A stretch of DNA of 5,463 nt from an uncultured Bacilli bacterium. GTDB lineage: Bacteria > Bacillota_I > Bacilli_A > RF39 > UBA660. The notes under the pieces are model-generated. The model made no database searches. It was not told the origin of the DNA and worked only from the letters and a program-made list of their open reading frames with translations. Location of the stretch: positions 1 through 5,463 of the forward strand of contig CALVJU010000003.1 of assembly GCA_944332375.1 (NCBI GenBank), in the 5' to 3' direction. Below, one piece after another: positions 1 through 4,322 of the stretch. The first letter of the stretch is position 1. Every line of letters starts with the position of its first letter. The translations under genes were made by a program, and so were the position numbers.

Positions 1-36
1 AAATAGGAAAATTTTTATCCTTTTTTCTTGATTTCC

Positions 37-65
37 TTTTCTTTTTCGAAAAACTATAGTATAAT
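37..65 (+). promoter_or_regulatory. Putative sigma-A-type promoter of ftsA-ftsZ
   Basis: A perfect -10 hexamer TATAAT lies at 60-65, overlapped by a second -10-like TATAGT at 55-60. At 17-bp spacing the -35 position (37-42, TTTTCT) is a poor match, and the better-looking TTGATT at 28-33 is too far away (26 bp). The -10 is therefore clear and the -35 weak. An activator or a short inverted repeat over the -10 (57-62 with 68-73) could modulate it. Transcription would start near 72, about 20 nt before the ftsA start codon. The long pyrimidine-rich stretch upstream (about 21-47) contains no gene. Confidence 0.45.
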
Positions 66-79
66 GAATACTAGATTGT

Positions 80-84
80 AGGAG
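80..84 (+). promoter_or_regulatory. Ribosome binding site fixing the GTG start of ftsA
   Basis: AGGAG lies 8 nt upstream of the GTG at 93-95. The nearby ATG at 85 is followed in frame by a stop after two further codons, so the GTG is the only start with proper spacing that opens the ftsA frame. Confidence 0.8.
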
Positions 85-92
85 ATGATTTT

Positions 93-1358
93 GTGAAGCA
101 CATTTATACAAGCGTCGATTTAGGAACCGATACTATCAAAGTTGTTGTTTGTGAACTTTACAAGAACAAGTTGAACTTACTTGCTGCATCTTCCGAAAAA
201 TCAGAGGGAATAAAAAAGGGATTAATTACAGATGTGGAATTGGCAACTGCTTCTTTGAAAAGAGCAATCAATAGTGTTGAAGCAATGTTAGGTATTGAAA
301 TAAAAAAAGTGATTGCCAGTGTTCCAAGTTATTTCATGGATTGTTCTATGATTAAAGGAACGATAGAAATTCCACAAGTTATGGATGAATACCAAGAAAC
401 TCAAGACGGAATCATTAGTGGAAGTGATGTGAGTCGTGTTTTGTCAGAAGCAATGAAACACTATGATTTTCAAGATCGTGAAATGGTTGCGGTCTTGCCA
501 ATTGATTTTCTCGTAAATCAAAAAGACTATGTAAGAGATCCAAAGGGGTTATCTAGTAGAACATTAAGTACAAGAGCAATGATGGTTTCTACACCTAAGA
601 AAAATGTTTATTCAGTTGTCCAATTGTTTTCCGGTCTAGGAATAGAAGTAATTGATATTTCTATTGATGCGATTGGCGATGCTTATGCGTTTAAGAATCG
701 AGAATTAGATTCAACAGTTGGAGCAATTATTAATATTGGTGCGGAAACGACATCTGTATCTCTTTATAATAAGGGAATTATTGTGAAGCATGCCATGTTG
801 CAACTAGGTGGTAAAAATATAGATAATGATATTGCCTATGTCTATAAGGTAAAGAGTGATGATGCTAGAAGATTAAAAGAGAAGTTTGCTTTTGCCCACA
901 AAAGCCATGCGAGTAAATATGAATATAGTGAAGTAAAAAATATTTATGGGGATGTGGTAAGAGTAAATCAGTTTGAAATTTCTGAAGTAGTGTATTCTCG
1001 ACTTGGAGAAATTTTAAACTTGGCCAAGAAGGAGATTCGTTCTTTAACAAGTCGTAATATTGATTATGCAATTATTACAGGGGGAACGAGCAATTTGGCA
1101 AATTTTAGCTATATTGCAAAAGAAGTATTTGGTAATATCGCAAAGTTAGGAAATGTGAAATTAATCGGAATTCGAAATAATAAGTACTCTTCTGCAGTTG
1201 GTAATATTGCGTATTTTGTAAGTAAATTGAAGTTAAAGGGAAAAGAATATAGTATGATTAGTACTGATATGGAAGAGGACTTGATGTCTTCCCAAAATGC
1301 GAAAGAATCGTATGATTCGATGTTAGGAAAAGTATTTGGATTCTTTTTCAGCGAATAA
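93..1358 (+). CDS. ftsA: Cell division protein FtsA (actin-like membrane tether of the Z-ring)
   Basis: The 421-residue product is an actin/Hsp70-fold ATPase that anchors FtsZ filaments to the inner membrane and recruits late division proteins. Visible features are the phosphate-1 loop at residues 9-16 (DLGTDTIK), the FtsA-specific 1C subdomain at about 84-165, the phosphate-2 strand at about 211-220 (IINIGAETTS), the FtsA signature LGGKNIDNDIA at 238-248, and the adenosine motif AIITGGTSNL at 326-335. A C-terminal amphipathic helix (about 409-420, with MLGKVFGFFF) follows an acidic linker and is the usual membrane-targeting sequence. Length is close to the family norm (about 420-440). It starts at GTG behind AGGAG. 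The phosphate-2 strand has Asn214 where many homologues have Asp. Its stop codon lies inside the ftsZ Shine-Dalgarno site, so the two genes form an operon. The order ftsA-ftsZ is conserved across bacteria. Confidence 0.96.
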   Translation: MKHIYTSVDLGTDTIKVVVCELYKNKLNLLAASSEKSEGIKKGLITDVELATASLKRAINSVEAMLGIEIKKVIASVPSYFMDCSMIKGTIEIPQVMDEYQETQDGIISGSDVSRVLSEAMKHYDFQDREMVAVLPIDFLVNQKDYVRDPKGLSSRTLSTRAMMVSTPKKNVYSVVQLFSGLGIEVIDISIDAIGDAYAFKNRELDSTVGAIINIGAETTSVSLYNKGIIVKHAMLQLGGKNIDNDIAYVYKVKSDDARRLKEKFAFAHKSHASKYEYSEVKNIYGDVVRVNQFEISEVVYSRLGEILNLAKKEIRSLTSRNIDYAIITGGTSNLANFSYIAKEVFGNIAKLGNVKLIGIRNNKYSSAVGNIAYFVSKLKLKGKEYSMISTDMEEDLMSSQNAKESYDSMLGKVFGFFFSE

Positions 1359-1363
1359 GGAGG
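1357..1363 (+). promoter_or_regulatory. Shine-Dalgarno site of ftsZ, overlapping the ftsA stop codon
   Basis: AAGGAGG is a perfect anti-16S match ending 7 nt before the ftsZ ATG. Its first two bases are the last two of the ftsA TAA (1356-1358), so ribosomes finishing ftsA sit on the ftsZ initiation site. This suggests translational coupling, or at least very high initiation for FtsZ, which is normally needed in excess over FtsA. Confidence 0.85.
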
Positions 1364-1370
1364 AAAGTGT

Positions 1371-2489
1371 ATGTTAAATGGATTAGAAATGGATCAATTA
1401 GCAAAAATAAAGGTTATTGGTGTTGGTGGCGGAGGAAACAATGCCGTAAACCGTATGATAGAATCAGGAGTACAAGGAGTAGACTTTATTGTTGCCAATA
1501 CAGACTTACAAGTATTAAATAATTCAAAATCACCAGTTAAGATTCAAATTGGAGCAGAACTTACAAATGGTCTTGGAGCAGGAGCAAACCCACAAGTGGG
1601 AAAAGAAGCTGCTTTAGAGACAAAAGCTGAAATAGAAGCTGCTTTAGAAGGCGCAGATATGGTTTTTATTACTTGTGGAATGGGTGGAGGTACTGGAACA
1701 GGTGCTGCTCCAGTCATTGCTGAAATTGCTCAAAATTTAGGAGCATTAACTGTAGGGATTGTTACAAAACCATTCTCGTTTGAAGGCAAGAAAAGAATGA
1801 ATCAAGCGTTACAAGGATTAGAAGAGTTAAAAAAGAATGTCGATACATTAATTGTGATTCCAAACGATCGTTTGAGAGAAATTATTGACAAACAAACGCC
1901 GTTGTTAGATTCTTTTAAAGAAGTTGATAATGTATTAAGACGTGGGGTTCAGTCAATTTCCGATTTGATTGCTGTTGCTGGATTAATTAACCTTGATTTT
2001 GCCGATGTAAAAGCAGTTATGCAAAATCGTGGTAATGCATTAATTGGAATTGGTATGGGAGTTGGAGAAGATCGTGCCGCCGAAGCGGCTAGACAAGCAG
2101 TATCTAGTCCATTACTTGAAACAAGTATTGATGGAGCAACAGATGCGATTATCAATGTAACTGGTGGATCTAATCTTACTTTATTTGAAGTGGAAGAAGC
2201 CGCTGATGTGATTCGTGAAAGTGCAAATACAGATATCAACACAATCTTTGGTGCTGTGATTAATGAAAATTTAAATGATGAAATCATTGTTACAGTCATC
2301 GCAACTGGCTTTGAAGATGAAGATAAACCAAAATTAAATGAACCAGTGGCTGAAAAAACAGAAGAACCAATTCTTTCAAGAAGAGAACTGAATAAAGACT
2401 TGAATTTAGATGCAATCGACTCTACAGAGGATAGTGATGGAAATCCTGATATTGATATTCCTCCATTTCTAAGAAGAAGAGAATTTTAA
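1371..2489 (+). CDS. ftsZ: Cell division protein FtsZ (tubulin-like GTPase)
   Basis: The 372-residue product polymerises with GTP into the Z-ring at mid-cell and, in spore formers, also at the polar septum. Visible features are the N-terminal GTP-binding loop VIGVGGGGNNAVNRM (residues 15-29), VANTD at 41-45, the tubulin signature GGGTGTG at 105-111, and the catalytic T7 loop NLDFADVK at 207-214 with both Asp residues that act on GTP across the subunit interface. The C-terminal tubulin-like domain runs to about 315. A roughly 45-residue acidic, low-complexity linker follows, then the conserved C-terminal peptide DIPPFLRRREF (362-372) that binds FtsA and other partners. All catalytic features are intact. 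One small oddity is Cys102 before GMGGGTGTG, where Ala is usual. The gene is co-transcribed with ftsA and followed immediately by a terminator, so the division operon ends here. Confidence 0.98.
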   Translation: MLNGLEMDQLAKIKVIGVGGGGNNAVNRMIESGVQGVDFIVANTDLQVLNNSKSPVKIQIGAELTNGLGAGANPQVGKEAALETKAEIEAALEGADMVFITCGMGGGTGTGAAPVIAEIAQNLGALTVGIVTKPFSFEGKKRMNQALQGLEELKKNVDTLIVIPNDRLREIIDKQTPLLDSFKEVDNVLRRGVQSISDLIAVAGLINLDFADVKAVMQNRGNALIGIGMGVGEDRAAEAARQAVSSPLLETSIDGATDAIINVTGGSNLTLFEVEEAADVIRESANTDINTIFGAVINENLNDEIIVTVIATGFEDEDKPKLNEPVAEKTEEPILSRRELNKDLNLDAIDSTEDSDGNPDIDIPPFLRRREF

Positions 2490-2509
2490 AAGGACGTAGT
2501 CCTTTTTTT
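2488..2509 (+). terminator. Rho-independent terminator of the ftsA-ftsZ operon
   Basis: An 8-bp stem pairs AAAAGGAC (2488-2495) with GTCCTTTT (2499-2506) around a three-base GTA loop, followed by further T residues to 2509. The first two stem bases are the last two of the ftsZ TAA stop codon, so termination is built directly onto the end of the gene. The A-T half of the stem overlaps the U-tract, which is common in compact low-GC terminators. Confidence 0.75.
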
Positions 2510-2553
2510 GTCAATCAAAAGTAAAATATATTAACAATTTGAAAACAAAAAGA

Positions 2554-2579
2554 AAAAAATGGTAAAAAATGGTAAAAAA
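2554..2579 (+). repeat. Three helically phased A6 tracts (tandem AAAAAATGGT), probable UP element or bend
   Basis: The 10-base unit AAAAAATGGT occurs at 2554-2563 and 2564-2573, and a third A6 run follows at 2574-2579. The A-tracts recur every 10 bp, close to one helical turn, which is the classic arrangement for intrinsic DNA curvature. The last tract ends 3 bp before the -35 element at 2583, the position of an RNA polymerase alpha-subunit UP element. Further A runs at 2542-2545 and 2547-2551 continue the A-rich block upstream. Inference: it boosts the downstream promoter. Confidence 0.6.
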
Positions 2580-2582
2580 GTA

Positions 2583-2611
2583 TTGTATTCTTTTTGGAAA
2601 CATGATATAGT
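2583..2611 (+). promoter_or_regulatory. Strong extended -10 sigma-A-type promoter of an intergenic RNA
   Basis: The -35 TTGTAT (2583-2588) and -10 TATAGT (2606-2611) are separated by 17 bp. The -10 is preceded by TGA (2603-2605), a TGN extended -10 motif. With the phased A-tracts just upstream, this is the best promoter in the window. The predicted start is near 2618, exactly where a perfect hairpin begins. Confidence 0.75.
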
Positions 2612-2617
2612 TAAGAT

Positions 2618-2711
2618 GTAAGACAGAGATGTCTTACTGTTCACTCCGAAAGGGAGTGGAGTAGTTTTAATTTCTACGACGGGTGAGGAGCGTAACTCCT
2701 CGCTTTTTTTT
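2618..2711 (+). ncRNA. Predicted structured RNA of about 94 nt between ftsZ and spoIIGA, family unknown
   Basis: The interval runs from the expected start site of the promoter at 2583-2611 to the end of a strong terminator. Hairpin 1 is perfect: GTAAGACA (2618-2625) with TGTCTTAC (2630-2637), closed by a GAGA (GNRA) tetraloop. Hairpin 2 pairs CACTCC (2642-2647) with GGAGTG (2653-2658) around GAAAG. A weaker 4-bp helix pairs GTAG (2661-2664) with CTAC (2674-2677) around an AU-rich loop. The terminator hairpin follows at 2683-2703. No protein-coding frame with a plausible ribosome binding site was found. It does not look like tRNA, 5S, tmRNA, SRP RNA (no GGAAG/AGCAG apical motif) or any riboswitch I can name. 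It may be a free small RNA or the attenuated leader of spoIIGA, which starts 62 nt after the U-tract. Confidence 0.6.
2683..2711 (+). terminator. Strong rho-independent terminator of the intergenic RNA
   Basis: An 8-bp stem GTGAGGAG (2683-2690) with CTCCTCGC (2696-2703), one G-U pair, has a five-base CGTAA loop and is followed directly by eight T residues (2704-2711). An additional 5-bp complement, GACGG (2678-2682) with CCGTC (2712-2716), flanks the whole element and would bulge out the U-tract if formed. This separates the ncRNA from spoIIGA unless read-through or antitermination occurs. Confidence 0.85.
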
Positions 2712-2724
2712 CCGTCTAAAATAA

Positions 2725-2731
2725 TGCGACA
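2725..2731 (-). promoter_or_regulatory. Spo0A-box-like heptamer upstream of spoIIGA
   Basis: On the minus strand this reads TGTCGCA, six of seven matches to the 0A box TGTCGAA. It lies 42 bp before the spoIIGA start. In B. subtilis the spoIIG promoter is a sigma-A promoter activated by phosphorylated Spo0A bound next to the -35. Here the promoter itself is unclear: TTGAAT (2736-2741) and TATCAT (2758-2763) at 16-bp spacing would give an almost leaderless transcript. A single 6/7 match in AT-rich DNA is weak evidence. Confidence 0.28.
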
Positions 2732-2742
2732 TTTATTGAATT

Positions 2743-2764
2743 AATGATGTGATATCTTATCATT
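2743..2764 (+). repeat. Overlapping inverted repeats just upstream of the spoIIGA ribosome binding site
   Basis: AATGAT (2743-2748) is complementary to ATCATT (2759-2764). Nested and mutually exclusive with it, TGATA (2750-2754) pairs with TATCA (2758-2762) around TCT. They end one base before the GGTGAT Shine-Dalgarno site. They could be an operator or an mRNA hairpin that tunes translation; AT-rich chance repeats are also possible. Confidence 0.35.
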
Positions 2765-2770
2765 GGTGAT
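2765..2770 (+). promoter_or_regulatory. Atypical Shine-Dalgarno site of spoIIGA (GGTGAT)
   Basis: There is no AGGAGG before this gene. GGTGAT matches the 3' part of the extended consensus AAGGAGGTGATC, and that registers correctly with its short 3-nt gap to the ATG at 2774. The GTG at 2767 and the ATG at 2769 both run into stops within a few codons, so 2774 is the supported start. The site is probably weaker than those of ftsZ and sigE. Confidence 0.55.
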
Positions 2771-2773
2771 GCT

Positions 2774-3556
2774 ATGAAAGTATATTTAGATCTTGTCTTT
2801 CTATTGAATTTTGGTTTTGACTTTTTGTTGCTTTTAAGTGTTTCTTATTTATTAAAGCGACAAGTTTCTTTGTTTGCTTGTATAAAAGGAGCATTTGTTG
2901 GTGCACTTTCTATCTTTTTTCTCTTTCTTCCTTTAAATTCTCTTCTATTGTTTTTTTTAAAAGTAATCATCAGTATTTTGATGGTACTTGCGACATTTCG
3001 CTTTCAGAATAAGCGTTATTTCATCAAGAATATTCTATATTTATACTTAAACAGTATTGTTTTAGGAGGTGGCTTGTATGTGTTGAATGTACAGTTTTCC
3101 ATGAAGCAAAAAGGTCTTGTGTTCTTTCATGATGGAATCTCTATGAATTTTTGGATTTTGATCATTGCATCTCCACTGATTATTTCCTTTTATTTAAAAC
3201 AGTTAAAACAATTAAAAACGAATTATGCTTCTTATTATGCGGTTTCCTTTTCATTTCACGAAAAGGAATATCATGTTACGGCTTTTTTAGATACAGGGAA
3301 TCAGTTGCAGGATCCTTATATGAAAAAGCCTGTAATATTGGTAAATCCAAGTACTTTAAAAACAACTGTAGAACATCCAATTTATGTTCCTTATCATGCA
3401 GTGGGAAAGGATGGATTATTGTCTTGTACGCTGTTAGATCAGATTTATATTCAAGGAGTTGGTATTCGCAAAAAAGTATTACTTGGTATTTTAGAAGAAG
3501 ATATACGAATGGATGGTGTTCAAATGATTTTAAATACAAAAATATTGGAGGGATAA
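2774..3556 (+). CDS. spoIIGA: SpoIIGA, membrane aspartic protease that processes pro-sigma-E
   Basis: The 260-residue product cleaves the N-terminal propeptide of sigma-E in the mother cell after polar septation, in response to the forespore signal protein SpoIIR. The N-terminal half holds five hydrophobic segments (about residues 4-25, 33-54, 56-74, 84-104 and 126-141), the expected sensor and membrane anchor. The cytoplasmic half begins near 155 and carries the pepsin-like active site FLDTGNQLQDP, with catalytic Asp173 in DTG (equivalent to Asp183 of B. subtilis). VPYHAVGKDG (205-214) is the second conserved SpoIIGA motif. Family enzymes act as dimers because each chain gives only one DTG. 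It is shorter than the 309-residue B. subtilis protein, largely in the loops and C-terminus. The gene abuts sigE, its substrate gene, with no gap, which strongly supports the call. Confidence 0.93.
   Translation: MKVYLDLVFLLNFGFDFLLLLSVSYLLKRQVSLFACIKGAFVGALSIFFLFLPLNSLLLFFLKVIISILMVLATFRFQNKRYFIKNILYLYLNSIVLGGGLYVLNVQFSMKQKGLVFFHDGISMNFWILIIASPLIISFYLKQLKQLKTNYASYYAVSFSFHEKEYHVTAFLDTGNQLQDPYMKKPVILVNPSTLKTTVEHPIYVPYHAVGKDGLLSCTLLDQIYIQGVGIRKKVLLGILEEDIRMDGVQMILNTKILEG
3547..3551 (+). promoter_or_regulatory. Shine-Dalgarno site of sigE inside the end of spoIIGA
   Basis: GGAGG lies within the last codons of spoIIGA, 5 nt before the sigE ATG. The spoIIGA TAA (3554-3556) is immediately followed by the sigE ATG (3557-3559), an arrangement expected to couple translation of protease and substrate. 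Confidence 0.8.
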
Positions 3557-4252
3557 ATGATTTTAAAAATATGGAACCTTTTAAAGCAGTTATTATGGGA
3601 TGAATATAATTTATTTTTTGTTGGAAGTAGTGATAAATTACCAGAACCTTTAACGAGAGAAGAAGAATTAAAATATGTTGAAAAAGCCCAGACAGGAGAT
3701 ACTTATGCACGTTCTAAGTTGATCGAACATAATTTAAGACTTGTTGTATTCTTGTCTAAAAAATATGAGAATACAGGAGTGGATTTGGAAGATTTGGTCA
3801 GTATTGGTACAATAGGACTGATTAAAGGCGTAAATACATATCAACTGGATAAAAATATCAAACTTGCAACATATGCTTCTCGTTGTATTGATAATGAAAT
3901 TTTGATGTATTTGCGCAAAAATAAAAAACGTAGAACAGAAATTAGTTTTGAAGATAGTCTGAGTTATGATGGGGAAGGAAATGAATTACATTTAGAAGAT
4001 GTATTGGGAACAGATGCGGATATTGTTACAAAAGGATTAGAAGAAGAAACAGAAAAAAAATTACTCTATCAAGAAATTGGAAAACTAAAAGGAAGGGATA
4101 AAGAGATTATGATCTTAAGATATGGCTTATTTGGCCAAAAAGAGATGACACAAAAAGAAGTTGCTTCTCTTTTAAATATTAGTCAATCTTATATTTCTAG
4201 AATTGAAAAAAAGGTCATTAAACATTTACAAGGGAAAGTAAATCAACCGTGA
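3557..4252 (+). CDS. sigE: RNA polymerase sigma-E precursor (mother-cell sporulation sigma factor)
   Basis: The 231-residue protein directs RNA polymerase to early mother-cell sporulation promoters. It is made as an inactive, membrane-associated precursor. The N-terminus (about residues 1-20, MILKIWNLLK then QLLWDEYN) is an amphipathic prosequence. FFVGSSDKLPEPL aligns with the B. subtilis cleavage region YYIGGSEALPPPL, so processing is expected near residues 19-22. Region 2 spans about 55-123, with NLRLVVFLSKKYENTG, the core-binding DLVSIGTIGLIKG and the -10 recognition block KLATYASRCIDNEILMYLR. Region 4.2 is a helix-turn-helix at about 198-220 (TQKEVASLLNISQSYISRIE). ISQSYISR and LGTDADIVTK are typical of sigma-E and help separate it from sigma-K, -F and -G, as does the adjacent spoIIGA. 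The prosequence is about 7 residues shorter than in B. subtilis. sigG, often the next gene, does not follow. Confidence 0.95.
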   Translation: MILKIWNLLKQLLWDEYNLFFVGSSDKLPEPLTREEELKYVEKAQTGDTYARSKLIEHNLRLVVFLSKKYENTGVDLEDLVSIGTIGLIKGVNTYQLDKNIKLATYASRCIDNEILMYLRKNKKRRTEISFEDSLSYDGEGNELHLEDVLGTDADIVTKGLEEETEKKLLYQEIGKLKGRDKEIMILRYGLFGQKEMTQKEVASLLNISQSYISRIEKKVIKHLQGKVNQP

Positions 4253-4268
4253 TTTTTGCTTTACCTTG
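4229..4268 (+). repeat. Imperfect inverted repeat across the sigE stop codon, possible weak terminator
   Basis: Bases 4229-4242 pair with 4255-4268 over 14 positions, with one G-U pair and one G-A mismatch. The 12-base loop contains the sigE TGA. The sequence after it (TTGCGACTTTTC) lacks a continuous T-run, so intrinsic termination would be inefficient. It may instead protect the 3' end of the sigE message, and it borders the next promoter. Confidence 0.4.
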
Positions 4269-4297
4269 TTGCGACTTTTCAGAAAACTTGTTATACT
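4269..4297 (+). promoter_or_regulatory. Extended -10 sigma-A-type promoter of the glycosyltransferase gene
   Basis: The -35 TTGCGA (4269-4274) and -10 TATACT (4292-4297) are 17 bp apart. TGT (4289-4291) directly before the -10 gives the TGN extended motif. The predicted start is near 4303-4305, about 18 nt before the ATG. This gives the gene vegetative-type transcription independent of the sporulation operon. Confidence 0.72.
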
Positions 4298-4309
4298 ATT
4301 AATATAGTA
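4294..4309 (+). promoter_or_regulatory. Dyad over the -10 and start site, possible operator
   Basis: TACTAT (4294-4299) and ATAGTA (4304-4309) are perfect inverted repeats around TAAT. The dyad covers the last four bases of the -10 and the predicted start, where a bound repressor would block initiation. In AT-rich DNA this could be fortuitous, and no regulator gene is in the window. Confidence 0.3.
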
Positions 4310-4322
4310 AGCAGGTGTCGTT

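Noticed and set aside
1..26. Possible terminator of an upstream gene (AGGA/TCCT hairpin followed by T6)
   Set aside because: Only four contiguous G/C-containing pairs plus mismatched A-T pairs. The upstream gene is outside the window, so this could be ordinary AT-rich sequence.
865..1071. 68-codon frame on the minus strand inside ftsA
   Set aside because: It lies wholly within the strongly supported ftsA frame and shows no recognisable motif; a coding shadow.
1949..2299. 116-codon frame on the minus strand inside ftsZ
   Set aside because: Antisense shadow of the highly conserved FtsZ C-terminal domain; Ser/Ala/Ile-rich translation with no domain.
2629..2664. 11-codon leader-peptide frame ATG to TAG through hairpin 2
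   Set aside because: No Shine-Dalgarno sequence at a usable distance, and the start lies in the 3' part of the hairpin 1 loop and stem. There is no run of one regulatory codon as in amino-acid attenuators.
2618..2711. Identity as SRP RNA, T-box, c-di-GMP, yybP-ykoY (manganese) or guanidine riboswitch
   Set aside because: GGAGTAG and ACGACGGG gave partial visual echoes, but none of the full conserved cores (SRP apical loop, T-box TGG motif, GEMM core, Mn-switch paired loops) could be found.
3151..3603. 150-codon + strand frame overlapping spoIIGA
   Set aside because: Out-of-frame with SpoIIGA, which has the DTG active site and correct membrane topology; the alternative translation has no domain and no ribosome binding site.
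3276..3710. 144-codon minus-strand frame across the spoIIGA-sigE junction
   Set aside because: It is antisense to two well-supported genes and its hydrophobic content mirrors their AT-rich codons.
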